A stretch of DNA of 58,926 nucleotides from Myxococcota bacterium (GCA_025057315.1 JANWXW010000128.1:1-58926), one strand, 5' to 3'; positions 18,016 to 38,990 are shown, counted from the first letter of the stretch. Numbers and translations are program-made. Notes: generated by a model from the sequence alone, not told the origin.

Positions 18016-20667
18016 CTATCTGGCTGGCGCAGGCGGCGGTGGCATCACCTGCGGGGTCGACATCACCCCGGCTGGCGGGGCAGAGGCGGGCGGTGTGCCC
18101 GACCGAGCGGGTGGCACTGGCAGCTCCACCGGTCCGGCCTCGATCTCGCGACGCAGCCCTGCTTCCGCAGCGCGAATTTCCATCGCCTCTCGCTCGGCTT
18201 CCAGGATCGTACGGTTGATCTCCTCCAGAGGCCCCCGCTTGCGCGAGTAGTCCACGACGCGGTCAAAGTCGCGGTCGGCGCCCTGCATTGCCGAGAAGGT
18301 CTCCAGGAATGCACGCCGCTCTTGCATCTTGCGCTCGAAGATGCGCCGCAGGTCACTCGGATCGTGGATGATATATGGCGTAAGCACGATGATCAGCATC
18401 TGCTTCTGGACTTCCCGCTGGGTGAACTTGAACAGGTAGCCCAGAATCGGGATGTCGCCGAGCAGGGGAATCTTGGTCACGCTCTCGCGGACCGAGTCGC
18501 GCAGGATGCCGCCGAGCACGACAGGCTGCTGATCGCGCACCACGGCCACGGTCTTGAGGGTCCGTTTGTTGGTGGCCGGTCCCAAGCCCCCATAGTTGCG
18601 CTCTGCCACGTCCGAGATCTCGTTGTCGATCTCCAAGCGGACCATGTCGGAGGCGTTCACATGGGGTGTAATTTCCAGCTTGAGTGCCACATCCTGCCGC
18701 TGCACGGAGGTACCCAAGCCAAAGCCCCCCACGCCTGGGGCGCCTGGCGTGCCCGGTGTGCCGCCGAAGCCCCCGCCGATCGGCAACCCGGTGAAGGCAG
18801 CGCTGGGGAAGGGGAGGTTCTGTCCCACCTGGATTATCGCCTTTTCGTTGTCGGTGGTAAGCAGCGTCGGCTCCTGCAGGATGTTCACGTCGTTGTTGGT
18901 CTGTAGCGCCTGCATGAGCACGGCGAACGACGGGATGCCCGCGGCCTGCTGGCCCAGCACCGACGAGCTCGGAAACAGCGGGCCGACCGCCCCTGCGGCC
19001 AGACCCTGCAGCACGGCGATGCTGAGCGGGTTGGTGGACCGCAAACTGCCAGACTGAAGGCCCCCCAGCAGGAGGGCCGGGACGTTGTCTCCGACCTGAT
19101 AACCGCCGTGGTACGACAGGCCCAGGTCGCGCGTTTTGGACAGGCTGACCTCCATCACGGTGGCCTCGATGAACACCTGGCGGCGCGGCAGGTCCAGACG
19201 CTGGATGAGGTCGCGCAGGGTCAGGTAGTCCTTGGCCGTCGCTAGGATGATGAGGGAGTTGGTGGACTTGTCCGCCGTGATTTTGACCTCATCCTGGAAG
19301 ATGCTGCTGCTCCCCCCCGCCCCACCGCCCGGAGCTGGCTGCGCTGGCGGCGATGCACCTGCTCTGCCGCCGCGGCGTCCGCCTGATGCAGAGACGGACA
19401 CACCGAGCCCCTGCAGCACGCCCGCTAGGTCCTCGGCGTTGGCGTTCTCCAGCGAGTAGACGTGCACACGCCCGCCCCCGCTGCCGAGTTCCCCTCCCTG
19501 CTGCTCTAGACGACGGATGAGCGCCAGCACGCGCTGATAGGTCCGCTCCGTGGCCACCAGGATGAGCGAGTTGGTCCTCTCATCGGGGATGACCTGACTG
19601 ATGGACAGGTCAACAGCGGTCTCCGCGGTCTGCACCGTGGCCACGTCCGTGCCGGTGCTGGGGGGGGTGACCGAGATGGGCGCGCGGCGGGGCTGACTGG
19701 TGCCGGGGCCTGGTTTGCCGACGCCAAAGATCTGCTGGAGCATCTGCGCCACCTCCCCCGCCACCACATTCTTGAGGCGGATGACCCAGATCTTCTCGCT
19801 GCCCATGGGCACATCCAGTGCCCGGACGACCTGCTCCATGCGCTTGATGTTGCTGGCCGTGTCAGTAATAACGAGCGTATTGGTGGGCCCGTAGGGGGTG
19901 ATGTCACCGTCGCGCCCCTTGAGGCGGTTGAGCACCTGCACCACCTCCTCGGGCGTGACATGCTGCAGCCGCAGCATGCGCGTCACATATTGCTCTGTGT
20001 TCGGCAGCCGCTCCCCGGGCGTGACCACGGGGATGGAGGACTCGCGGGCGCGGTTCGACTCAATGATCTTGAGCACCCGTCCGTCAGGCTGGACAGTGAG
20101 GCCCATGGACTCCAGCGCCGAGAGGAAGATGCGGTAGGCCTCGTTGACGGTGATGGCCTCGGGCACAATCACCGTGACCTTGGACTGGCGAATGCTCGCC
20201 GGAACGATAAAGGGCCGGCAGGAGATGGTCTTGATCCACCCGATGAGGTCCTGCAGTTCGCTGTCCTGCTTGAGGTTGACGACGATTCTCTTGCCCGGCG
20301 GAATGCGGCGGCATTCGGTGAACTCCTTCTCCCCGGGCAGCGGCAGATCCCCGCCGGGTGTCCCGCCGCTGGATGACGACAGCGACGACGCCGGTGCCGC
20401 AGGGGCCTGGGCTACAGCAGGGGGGGAAGCGGCCGCGGTGCTGGACACCGCCACCTGGGGTTGCTGGATCTTCAGCCCGCGCACCGCCTGCACCCCGCGT
20501 TTGACCTTCCTGTCCGTGGCGCTCCCTCGGTCCGTGTCCTGTGCCCATACCGGACCGGACACGATGCAGGCCCCAGCCACAACCAGGCCGAGCAGGAGGC
20601 AGAAGCGAGTGGAGACAGGCGGTGGGCGACCGCAATCGTAGGTCCAAGCAGTTGGGCTGTGGTTCAT
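18016..20667 (-). CDS. gspD: Type II secretion secretin GspD
   Basis: An 883-residue outer-membrane secretin. The signal peptide ends near AQDTD (about 42). A Ser/Pro-rich linker (about 70-110) precedes the N0 domain (RIVVNLKQDSELQDLIGWIK) and N1-N3 repeats (RLQHVTPEEVVQVLNRLKG; LLQQIFGVGKPG; YSLENANAEDLAGVLQGLG). The secretin domain starts near residue 505 (QVFIEATVMEVSLSKTRDLG) and includes the family block VPLLGDIPILGYLFKF-like (here KIPLLGDIPILGYLFKFTQR). The C-terminus is Pro/Ala-rich rather than a typical S-domain, so pilotin use is unclear. Gly-rich loops occur in N3 and near the gate. Confidence 0.96.
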   Translation of the reverse strand: MNHSPTAWTYDCGRPPPVSTRFCLLLGLVVAGACIVSGPVWAQDTDRGSATDRKVKRGVQAVRGLKIQQPQVAVSSTAAASPPAVAQAPAAPASSLSSSSGGTPGGDLPLPGEKEFTECRRIPPGKRIVVNLKQDSELQDLIGWIKTISCRPFIVPASIRQSKVTVIVPEAITVNEAYRIFLSALESMGLTVQPDGRVLKIIESNRARESSIPVVTPGERLPNTEQYVTRMLRLQHVTPEEVVQVLNRLKGRDGDITPYGPTNTLVITDTASNIKRMEQVVRALDVPMGSEKIWVIRLKNVVAGEVAQMLQQIFGVGKPGPGTSQPRRAPISVTPPSTGTDVATVQTAETAVDLSISQVIPDERTNSLILVATERTYQRVLALIRRLEQQGGELGSGGGRVHVYSLENANAEDLAGVLQGLGVSVSASGGRRGGRAGASPPAQPAPGGGAGGSSSIFQDEVKITADKSTNSLIILATAKDYLTLRDLIQRLDLPRRQVFIEATVMEVSLSKTRDLGLSYHGGYQVGDNVPALLLGGLQSGSLRSTNPLSIAVLQGLAAGAVGPLFPSSSVLGQQAAGIPSFAVLMQALQTNNDVNILQEPTLLTTDNEKAIIQVGQNLPFPSAAFTGLPIGGGFGGTPGTPGAPGVGGFGLGTSVQRQDVALKLEITPHVNASDMVRLEIDNEISDVAERNYGGLGPATNKRTLKTVAVVRDQQPVVLGGILRDSVRESVTKIPLLGDIPILGYLFKFTQREVQKQMLIIVLTPYIIHDPSDLRRIFERKMQERRAFLETFSAMQGADRDFDRVVDYSRKRGPLEEINRTILEAEREAMEIRAAEAGLRREIEAGPVELPVPPARSGTPPASAPPAGVMSTPQVMPPPPAPAR

Positions 20668-20678
20668 GCGCGCGTGTG

Positions 20679-21644
20679 TTATCGAATCTGGTAGTCCAAC
20701 GTGACGTTCTCTCCCCGCCGCTCGATGAGCATGGTCAGGTGAGAGGCGCTCTTGAGCTTGGTGTAGGCCTCTAGGGCCTTGTCCGGTGTGGACATATCGA
20801 GGCCATTGATGGCTTTGACCAGGTCTGCATTCTGCATGCCAAGCTTGGCAAAGACCGAGCCCGGCCGAATGGCGTACACTTTGAACCCGGCGGGTTTGCC
20901 GTCCTTGATGTGGGGAACGAAGCGGGCGCTGGTGGCCAAAGCGGTCGTGTTGGCCAGCACCTTGTCCACCAGGCTGCGCTCGATCTGGCAGGAGTTGCCG
21001 GTGCAGCGAATGCCCTTCTCGATGTCGGCTTCCAGACCGGTTGGATCGCCGGGCTGCGGCTCCATCGAGGCCACCGCAGGGTTCGGTGCCGGTGCTGGCG
21101 GCGGCGTGCCGTCCTGGTCGATGTACTCGATGCGCCTGCCGACGACCAAGTAGACGCGCTGGCTGACCACCTGCGCCACCACCGCGTCGCCCTGAGGCAA
21201 CTTATCGCCGCGGCGGAAGATGCCGATGCGCCTTTTCTCATCGCTCAGGTCGCGGATGACGGCCAGCGACCAATGCAGGTCGTCGGGGCTGACCATGGTG
21301 GCCAGCAGTTGCAACTGCAGGCTACTCCGCTGCGGGGTCGCATCCAGCGGGCCCTGCTGGGGCTCATCGGAGCTTGCCACGATGGGGGCACAGCTGGAGC
21401 AAAAGATGTTGCGCGCCAAGATCGTATCGATCTCCTTGGTGCGTACTGGCTCACTGGCCACCGAGGCTCCCGCGCTGGTCGCTGGCAGCGCTGGCCCCTC
21501 GTCTAGCAGCCCGGACACCAACATGCCCGCCGCCGCCCGCCCGCCGATCGAGGCACAAATGGCGATGACCAGCAGATGCAGGACCCAAAAATACTTCTTG
21601 AGCAGAACATCCATGGCGTGCCCAACCCATGGAAATGCAATCAT
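20679..21644 (-). CDS. gspC: Type II secretion protein GspC (HR + PDZ)
   Basis: A 321-residue clamp protein linking the inner-membrane platform to the secretin. The ATG at 21644 was chosen because AGAGG lies about 8 nt upstream; the longer frame would run through the putative regulatory repeats. One N-terminal helix (KKYFWVLHLLVIAICASIGG) is followed by an HR domain (TKEIDTILARNIFCSSC onward), a Pro/Ala linker, and a C-terminal PDZ domain (FKVYAIRPGSVFAKLGMQNA; GLDMSTPDKALEAY). It is the first gene of the gsp operon, immediately downstream of the sigma-54 regulator. Confidence 0.92.
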   Translation of the reverse strand: MIAFPWVGHAMDVLLKKYFWVLHLLVIAICASIGGRAAAGMLVSGLLDEGPALPATSAGASVASEPVRTKEIDTILARNIFCSSCAPIVASSDEPQQGPLDATPQRSSLQLQLLATMVSPDDLHWSLAVIRDLSDEKRRIGIFRRGDKLPQGDAVVAQVVSQRVYLVVGRRIEYIDQDGTPPPAPAPNPAVASMEPQPGDPTGLEADIEKGIRCTGNSCQIERSLVDKVLANTTALATSARFVPHIKDGKPAGFKVYAIRPGSVFAKLGMQNADLVKAINGLDMSTPDKALEAYTKLKSASHLTMLIERRGENVTLDYQIR

Positions 21645-21717
21645 GATGCCATCCTCTTGGTAGGTCCCTCTCCGTCTGAACCCAGCCCATGCGTCCGGCC
21701 CCATGGCGGCGACGCCG

Positions 21718-21778
21718 TGCCAATTTGGCAATCGGTCCGGAACGGGACCGAGGCGGCTGGGGGTGCCTTGCCAATTTG
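21718..21778. promoter_or_regulatory. Two TGCCAATTTG repeats and a hairpin upstream of gspC
   Basis: TGCCAATTTGGCA at 21718-21730 is a perfect palindrome around a central base. A second copy, TGCCAATTTG, begins 51 bp away at 21769. Between them, CGGTCC (21733-21738) and GGACCG (21745-21750) can form a short hairpin without a T tract. The block sits between the response regulator stop and the gspC start. On the minus strand the palindrome also yields TTGGCACG, a perfect sigma-54 -24 element, but the -12 element is poor. Likely a regulatory region; the protein that binds is unknown. Confidence 0.45.
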
Positions 21779-21786
21779 TCTGGCCC

Positions 21787-23193
21787 TCAGCCCTTGGCCT
21801 CCTCGTCCGGCGCGTCCGGTTCGTCGCTGACCTCGGCTAGCCTGCGGTAGATGGTGCGGGTGGCAATCCCCAGCAGCTGTGCTGCCAGGCGCTTGTCGCC
21901 GCGTGTGTGCTTGAGCGTCTCCTGGATGACGCGCAGTTCGATCTCGCTCAGCGGGGTGCCAATCTCAAAGCGCAGGGAGGTCTCGCTGGTCTGGGGCACC
22001 TCGCCGCCGCGCACCTCCCTGGGCAGGTCGCCCACCTCGATGACGTCATGGCGGCAAAGCACCACGGCGCGCTCGATGGCATTTTCCAGCTCCCGCACGT
22101 TGCCAGGCCAGCTGTAGCGGGTCAGGGCCTGCATCGCCTGCGGCGAGATGGCGCTCACCTGCTTGCCGTGCTTGGTGCAGAACCGACCGAGGAAATGGTT
22201 GGCCAGCAGCGGAACGTCGTCGAGTCGGTCGCGCAGCGGCGGCACCGTCACGGAGATGACGTTGAGGCGGTAAAACAGGTCCTCGCGGAAGCGGCCCTGG
22301 CTGACGGCCCGACGGAGGTCCTTGTTGGTCGCGGCCACCAAACGGATGTCCACGCGCCGCATCCGACCGCCAAGCGGCTCGATCTCTCCCTCCTGCAAGG
22401 CGCGCAGCAGCTTTACCTGGAGGTGCAGCGGCACCTCGCCAATCTCGTCGAGGAATAGGGTCCCTGAGTCAGCCTGAGCGAAGCGCCCCTCGCGCCGTTG
22501 CACCGCGCCGGTGAAGGCACCTCGCTCGTAGCCAAACAGCTCTGCTTCGAGGATGGCCTCCGGGATGGCGGCGCAGTTGACCGGCACAAAGGGCCGGCCC
22601 GCGCGGGGCGAGCTATCGTGGAGGTGCCGGGCCAGTAGCTCCTTGCCGGTGCCCGACTCCCCCAAGAGCAGCACGGTGGCGTGGGAGGCGGCAGCCTGAG
22701 CGATGATCTCCATCGTCCGCCGCATGGCCAGCGACTGCCCGACGATGGACCTGCGCTTCTCGGCGTCGAGTTGGCTGCGCAGCGCCCGGTTCTCCTGCAC
22801 CAGCGACTGCCGCTCCAGCGCCTTGCCGACCACGCGTAGGACATGGGCCCGCTTGAGCGGCTTGGTGATAAAGTCATAGGCGCCGTCCTTCATGGCCTCT
22901 ACGGCGGTCTCCACGGTGCCATAGGCGGTCATGAGCACCACCACCGTTTCCGGCGACAGAGTCTGGGCAGCCTTGAGCAGGTCCAGGCCAGAGACGCCTG
23001 GCATCATCAGGTCGCAGAGCAGGACGTCCACGCGCTGCTTGCGCAGCAGATCCAGGGCCTCCTTGCCGTCGGATGCAGTGAGCACCCTGAGGTCACCCGT
23101 GATGGCCTCGCCGCGCTGGAACACGCGCTCCAGCGACTGCAGGTTGGACAGGTCGTCGTCTACGATGAGCAAGGTGGGTGGGGGCAGGGACAT
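21787..23193 (-). CDS. NtrC-family sigma-54 response regulator
   Basis: A 468-residue transcription activator. The receiver domain (1-125) has acidic residues D12-D14, phosphoacceptor D61 ([10 protein letters not shown]) and K111 (FITKP). The AAA+ domain (about 150-385) has Walker A GESGTGKE (178-185), the sigma-54 contact loop GAFTGA (225-230), and Walker [10 protein letters not shown]. The C-terminal Fis-type helix-turn-helix reads [21 protein letters not shown]. It ends 142 nt upstream of gspC and starts 110 nt after the giant TPR gene. No histidine kinase is encoded nearby, so its sensor is elsewhere. Local targets (gsp, the TPR cluster) are inferred from position only. Confidence 0.95.
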   Translation of the reverse strand: MSLPPPTLLIVDDDLSNLQSLERVFQRGEAITGDLRVLTASDGKEALDLLRKQRVDVLLCDLMMPGVSGLDLLKAAQTLSPETVVVLMTAYGTVETAVEAMKDGAYDFITKPLKRAHVLRVVGKALERQSLVQENRALRSQLDAEKRRSIVGQSLAMRRTMEIIAQAAASHATVLLLGESGTGKELLARHLHDSSPRAGRPFVPVNCAAIPEAILEAELFGYERGAFTGAVQRREGRFAQADSGTLFLDEIGEVPLHLQVKLLRALQEGEIEPLGGRMRRVDIRLVAATNKDLRRAVSQGRFREDLFYRLNVISVTVPPLRDRLDDVPLLANHFLGRFCTKHGKQVSAISPQAMQALTRYSWPGNVRELENAIERAVVLCRHDVIEVGDLPREVRGGEVPQTSETSLRFEIGTPLSEIELRVIQETLKHTRGDKRLAAQLLGIATRTIYRRLAEVSDEPDAPDEEAKG

Positions 23194-23303
23194 GGCACAT
23201 GGGCCGCCCCGGTGCGGGTCGCGGGCAGGCCCTTTACCCTAGCCATCCTGTCATAGGCGGGGGTGCGGTGCCAGCCTGGTGTACCACCCTGGGAGGCCGG
23301 GGG

Positions 23304-35249
<11,946 letters not shown>

Positions 35250-35280
35250 GAGCAGGCCATCCTTACAGGTTCAAGGGGGA

Positions 35281-35301
35281 GGCGGCTGGTTAAAAGCCGC
35301 C
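35281..35301 (-). other. Hairpin at the predicted 5' end of the giant TPR mRNA
   Basis: GGCGGCT (35281-35287) and AGCCGCC (35295-35301) pair perfectly (7 bp) around a 7-nt loop. The predicted transcription start of the adjacent promoter falls at about 35298, so the stem would be at or just after the mRNA 5' end, some 30 nt before the start codon. No T tract follows, so it is not an intrinsic terminator. Confidence 0.5.
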
Positions 35302-35304
35302 CCG

Positions 35305-35333
35305 TTTATATCACGCACGGCGACGGCGATCAA
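35305..35333 (-). promoter_or_regulatory. Sigma-70-type promoter for the giant TPR gene
   Basis: On the minus strand, TTGATC (35333-35328), a 17-bp spacer and TATAAA (35310-35305) make a good housekeeping promoter, about 56 nt upstream of the ATG at 35249. It lies in a 191-nt gene-free gap after the TPR lipoprotein gene, so the giant gene can be transcribed independently. Confidence 0.6.
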
Positions 35334-35440
35334 TCGGAAACAGGCCCATCGCCGAGGGAATTGCACCGCGGAGCAGCCGGGCAGTCAGCCGATTGGGTGG
35401 CAAGGGTACCAGCTTTGCCCCCCGCGGAGCGTCAACACAC

Positions 35441-36280
35441 TCAGGGCGCGTCAAGCTGATATATCGCGTCCTGAGCCGCCCTCACCAGATCTGGGCCGCC
35501 CCGGCTGCCGGCCGTGGTGATGAACCGCTGCAGCCACTCCTTGGCGTTCTTCTTGTCGTCCATCGCCTTGTAGGTCATGCCCAGATTGTAGATGGCAAGA
35601 TACAGGTCGCTGTTCAACTCGATGGCGCGCTTGAACTCCTTGATTGCCTCGTCGTATTGTTTGACTTTTTGGTGCTCCACACCCAGGCCGTAGTGGGCCT
35701 CTGCATCGCTGTCGTTGGCCAGCACCGCGTTCTGGAAGACCTGGATCGCCTCCTTGTCATAATCGTGGTCCAGATACATGTTGCCCAGTCGCACGTAGGC
35801 CGGGATGAAGCGCGGGTTCATCTCGATGGACTTGCGGTACTCGCTGTCGGCCTCGCGGTACTTTTCCATTGCCTCCAGCACCGTGCCGAGGCGAAAGTGG
35901 GCCTTGTACAGCTTGTTGTCGAGCTTGAGCGCGGCCTCGAACTCGCTGCGGGCCAGGTCCAGGCGCTTGCCTTCCAGGTAGGCGTTGGCCAGTTCGTAAC
36001 GGTAGCTGGCGTTGTCGGGATTGTACTTTACAGCCTCGGCGAAGGCGCTGGCCGCCTCGGCCCACTTCTTCTGGTCCTTGTAGACAATCCCCAAGTTAAA
36101 GTGCGCCAGGTGATTGGTCGGATCAACCGTGACCGCCTGTTTGAGGTCGTTGACCGCCCGCTCGTAGAGCTTCTGACGGCCCATCTCCACCCCATGGTTC
36201 ATGAGTTCGATCGACCTGTTTCGCTCCTGGTTACATCCCAGGACAGCCAGACACAGCGCCCATGAAAGTAGGTTGCGCAT
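35441..36280 (-). CDS. TPR lipoprotein of the Glt-like cluster
   Basis: A 279-residue protein. The ATG at 36280 has GAGGAG 7 nt upstream and yields a clean lipoprotein signal (MRNLLSWALCLAVLGC), with Cys16 as the acylation site. The rest is about six TPRs (for example AHFNLGIVYKDQKKWAEAAS and AHYGLGVEHQKVKQYDEAIK). It is probably anchored in the outer or inner membrane facing the periplasm. It lies between the FHA/TonB gene and the giant TPR gene, in the region where M. xanthus has extra glt-cluster genes. Which glt/nfs gene it corresponds to, if any, is uncertain. Confidence 0.85.
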   Translation of the reverse strand: MRNLLSWALCLAVLGCNQERNRSIELMNHGVEMGRQKLYERAVNDLKQAVTVDPTNHLAHFNLGIVYKDQKKWAEAASAFAEAVKYNPDNASYRYELANAYLEGKRLDLARSEFEAALKLDNKLYKAHFRLGTVLEAMEKYREADSEYRKSIEMNPRFIPAYVRLGNMYLDHDYDKEAIQVFQNAVLANDSDAEAHYGLGVEHQKVKQYDEAIKEFKRAIELNSDLYLAIYNLGMTYKAMDDKKNAKEWLQRFITTAGSRGGPDLVRAAQDAIYQLDAP

Positions 36281-36319
36281 CGGAATGCTCCTCGGCAGGC
36301 CCCAGGCCGCCATACACGG

Positions 36320-36353
36320 AAAAAACGGGCGTCGGTATTATACCGGCCGCCCG
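36320..36353 (-). terminator. Intrinsic terminator after the FHA/TonB gene
   Basis: Read on the minus strand: CGGGCG (36353-36348), a small bulge, then the perfect palindrome CGGTATAATACCG (36345-36333), CGCCCG (36331-36326) and a run of six T (36325-36320). This is a textbook Rho-independent terminator 38 nt after the stop at 36391. Its loop region contains TATAAT. Confidence 0.85.
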
Positions 36354-36390
36354 GACAAGGCTACACCCGTTTCAGGGGGGGCAAGCCTCT

Positions 36391-38586
36391 TTATTCCTGC
36401 CCTGAGGCCTTGAGCACGAAGGGGTACGTTACCACAACGATACCCCCCCCCATGGGCTTGGGGAATTCCCAGCGGCGCACGGCCTGGGCAATGCACTGCT
36501 CCACAGGTGGGCTATTCATCGTCGAAGACTGAACGACCGAGGCGACCACCTGCCCGGTGCTGGCGATGGTAAACTGGATCATCACCCGGCCCATCAGGTC
36601 TGCTTTCCGCGTCAGCTCCTTCTCATAGCAGAACTTCACCTCGTTGATGTGCCGGCGGATGATGCGGCGAATGATCTCTTTGTCCAGAGAGCCGCGCACT
36701 TCAGCTGTGCCAGGCACGACCTCCGGTGCCCCAGCCCGACGCCCACCTAGGCCGCCCGCACCGCGTCCGTAGCCCGAGCCCGAGCCGCCGCCGCCGCCCT
36801 TGCCGATGGTGCCCAGATTCCCCAGACCGATCGTCCCCTCGCCCGTGCCACCGCCGCCCCGGCCGGTGCCAACCAGGCCCAAGCCACCTACGCCATAGGC
36901 CTCGCCAATCTCGGTGCCCACCAGGCCGCCGAGCACGTCCACCGCGTCCGTGCCCAGGGCCGAGTCGCGGCCGAAGATCGAGGCCAGATGGGACCCCTGC
37001 TCCGCTTTGAGGATACCGAGCACGCCAGCCTTCTGCGCCGCCTCCGTGGCAAGCTGCTTCGCCAGGTGAGGATCAGGGTTGTCCTTGGGGCCCTTGAGGG
37101 CATAGAGTCCGGTTTTGTTTTTGGACTCTTTTTTGCCCATCTTGCCCTCTTCTTCTTTGTGGCGCTTGCCCTTGCCGCCCATCTCATCTGGGCCCTTCTT
37201 CTTGAGCCACTCGGGAACCTCCTCTCGCTCCTCCGGGGGCTTGATGAGGAACTTGGCAAAGCGCTGGTCATTTATAAAGGCGTCCAGTGACAGCGACTTC
37301 GGGTCCGGAGGCACAGAGAAGACCAGCAGCAAGAACAGCGCCGAGGCAAGGAAGACCCCACCGGTATAGGCCTGCTTGCCCCAGTCCACGGTAAGAGGGA
37401 AGGGCATGCGCCTAGGGGGTGGGGTGGACACCACGTTGAAGGTGTTCTCGCCCAGCCGCAGGTTGATGCGTGCGCCGCTGCCAATGGGCATCGCAAAGGC
37501 CCCCCCCACCGCTGCGGCAGGTCGGGCCTTACCGGTCTGAATGGCCTCCTCCAGGCTAATCACCTTGTCCCCCTCGGTGATGTCGCCCTTCATCTGGCGG
37601 GTAAACAGAAGCTCGAAGTCGGTCCCTGTGGAGTGCACAAGGGGCAGCAGGGCTGTGCCCAACTCCTCGCCAACATGAAAGTCGGCTTTCGGGTCTGTGC
37701 CGATGGTGAAGTGGGCTGGTTGCCTCTCATCCAGGAAGCGGAACAGCCCCCAGATAAGGGCCACGGTACCATACAGAAGAAACGCGATGGGCAGGATGTC
37801 ATAGAGCGGGTTGTCCCGCGGGACACGGAACTCGCTGTAGGGCTTACCGGCCTCGATCCATGCCTCGCGCCTCTGGCGGATATCGGCCACCTGGACGTAG
37901 GCGACCAGAAAGACAATAAAGGCGCCGAGGAAGGCCGCCACGGCCGTGCCCAGCAACGCCTTGGTGAGCCCAGAGATCCGCCCTCCGGCCGGGTTGGTCA
38001 GGTGCCGCACCTCCAGCACCGCGTCCTCGAACATGGCCGACACCTCGACGGCGCGGCTGCCATCGCGGACCTCGACAGCCTCGGCGTCGAAGCTGGCTGC
38101 TGCCGGCAGCCCGACGAGGGGCTGGGGCGGAGCCGGCTGGGCCATCTGCGGTGGAATCGTCACCGGGCTTGCCACAGACGGGATGTCAATCTGGGGCAGG
38201 CCCATGGTGGTGATGCGCGCGGGCGGTGCCGGAACATCCACCATGGTCGGGGCTGGTGTCTCCTGCTCCTCCGCTGGCTCGACGGTGACCACGATGCGCG
38301 TGTCACCCAGTACCAGCTCGTCCCCCGACTGGAGCTTGGCCTTGGTGATCTTCTGCCCATTGAGGAAGGTCCCTCGCGTAGAACCCAGGTCGATGATGGA
38401 GATGTCGTTGGGGCCGCTCACCTCGATCACCGCATGCATGCGGCTGACCGTCTCATCTTCGATCCGCAGGTGCGAGGACGAGAGCTTGCCGACCTTGATG
38501 ATGTCTTGGTGGAGGGTGACCGTCCGGATGAGCTGGTCGCCCTTGTAGATGTCGAACTTTAGAGAGACGGTGGCGCCGCTGGGCAT
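36391..38586 (-). CDS. gltG: FHA/TonB-like inner-membrane protein, GltG/PglI-like
   Basis: A 731-residue protein. An N-terminal FHA domain (about 10-105) keeps the phosphothreonine-binding residues: GK at 33-34, S48-R49-x-H51, and STRGTFLNG ending at 77. Pro-rich linker to 165; transmembrane helices near 207-233, 262-285 and 407-426; a Lys-rich then Gly-rich periplasmic stretch (460-620); and a C-terminal AgmX/PglI/TonB-like domain (630-731, RRHINEVKFCYEKELTR; VEQCIAQAVRRWEFP). Cytoplasmic phospho-sensing, membrane spans and a periplasm-crossing arm are the signature of M. xanthus GltG/PglI and NfsG. GGAGG lies 6 nt upstream of the ATG. The operon terminator follows the stop. Confidence 0.88.
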   Translation of the reverse strand: MPSGATVSLKFDIYKGDQLIRTVTLHQDIIKVGKLSSSHLRIEDETVSRMHAVIEVSGPNDISIIDLGSTRGTFLNGQKITKAKLQSGDELVLGDTRIVVTVEPAEEQETPAPTMVDVPAPPARITTMGLPQIDIPSVASPVTIPPQMAQPAPPQPLVGLPAAASFDAEAVEVRDGSRAVEVSAMFEDAVLEVRHLTNPAGGRISGLTKALLGTAVAAFLGAFIVFLVAYVQVADIRQRREAWIEAGKPYSEFRVPRDNPLYDILPIAFLLYGTVALIWGLFRFLDERQPAHFTIGTDPKADFHVGEELGTALLPLVHSTGTDFELLFTRQMKGDITEGDKVISLEEAIQTGKARPAAAVGGAFAMPIGSGARINLRLGENTFNVVSTPPPRRMPFPLTVDWGKQAYTGGVFLASALFLLLVFSVPPDPKSLSLDAFINDQRFAKFLIKPPEEREEVPEWLKKKGPDEMGGKGKRHKEEEGKMGKKESKNKTGLYALKGPKDNPDPHLAKQLATEAAQKAGVLGILKAEQGSHLASIFGRDSALGTDAVDVLGGLVGTEIGEAYGVGGLGLVGTGRGGGGTGEGTIGLGNLGTIGKGGGGGSGSGYGRGAGGLGGRRAGAPEVVPGTAEVRGSLDKEIIRRIIRRHINEVKFCYEKELTRKADLMGRVMIQFTIASTGQVVASVVQSSTMNSPPVEQCIAQAVRRWEFPKPMGGGIVVVTYPFVLKASGQE

Positions 38587-38690
38587 CGAGGTCCTCCGAG
38601 ACAGGGGCTAAGGGCAAGAAGGCAGCATTCGCCTCTTACCACGTGGGCGCAAACGACGATTCAGTTGTGAGCCAATGCAGACAGAACGGA

Positions 38691-38990
38691 CTAGATGGCC
38701 TCGACGGACTTGAGCATCTCGGGGATGAAGTTTTCGCGAATCTTGATGAGCGAAGAGTGCTTGGCACTGCGCCGGGTATCCACCAACTCGCCATCCGGCC
38801 GCACTAGATCGCCCTCAACCAAGTCATCGTCGAAGTCGTAGACCGTCTTCTGCTTGTATGTGACCTGCACGCCGCCCTTGGTCTCCGCGGCGACGGTCGC
38901 CGGCGCCTGCTGGGCCGGCGCCGCCTTCTGCGCCCCCGCCGGAGCGGCCAAGGCCGTCACGGCAACAACAACTCGCATGGTGCGCATCAT
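38691..38990 (-). CDS. Small exported protein in the GltF position
   Basis: A 99-residue protein with an AGGAGG ribosome-binding site 5 nt before the ATG. A signal peptide (MMRTMRVVVAVTALAAPAGA) and an Ala/Pro/Gln-rich stretch precede a compact C-terminal block: TVYDFDDDLVEGDLVRPDG, then SSLIKIRENFIPEMLKSVE. I recall a similar C-terminal block from small proteins next to TPR/AgmX genes in Myxococcota; its function is unknown. By gene order it sits where gltF/nfsF lies, but sequence kinship to GltF cannot be judged here. Confidence 0.8.
   Translation of the reverse strand: MMRTMRVVVAVTALAAPAGAQKAAPAQQAPATVAAETKGGVQVTYKQKTVYDFDDDLVEGDLVRPDGELVDTRRSAKHSSLIKIRENFIPEMLKSVEAI

Noticed and set aside
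21706..21725. Full sigma-54 promoter upstream of gspC.
   Set aside because: The -24 element is perfect but the -12 element reads CGCC instead of TTGC, so only the repeat itself is reported.
23194..23303. Terminator or promoter between the giant TPR gene and the response regulator.
   Set aside because: Only short imperfect inverted repeats and no convincing -35/-10 pair were found in the 110-bp gap.
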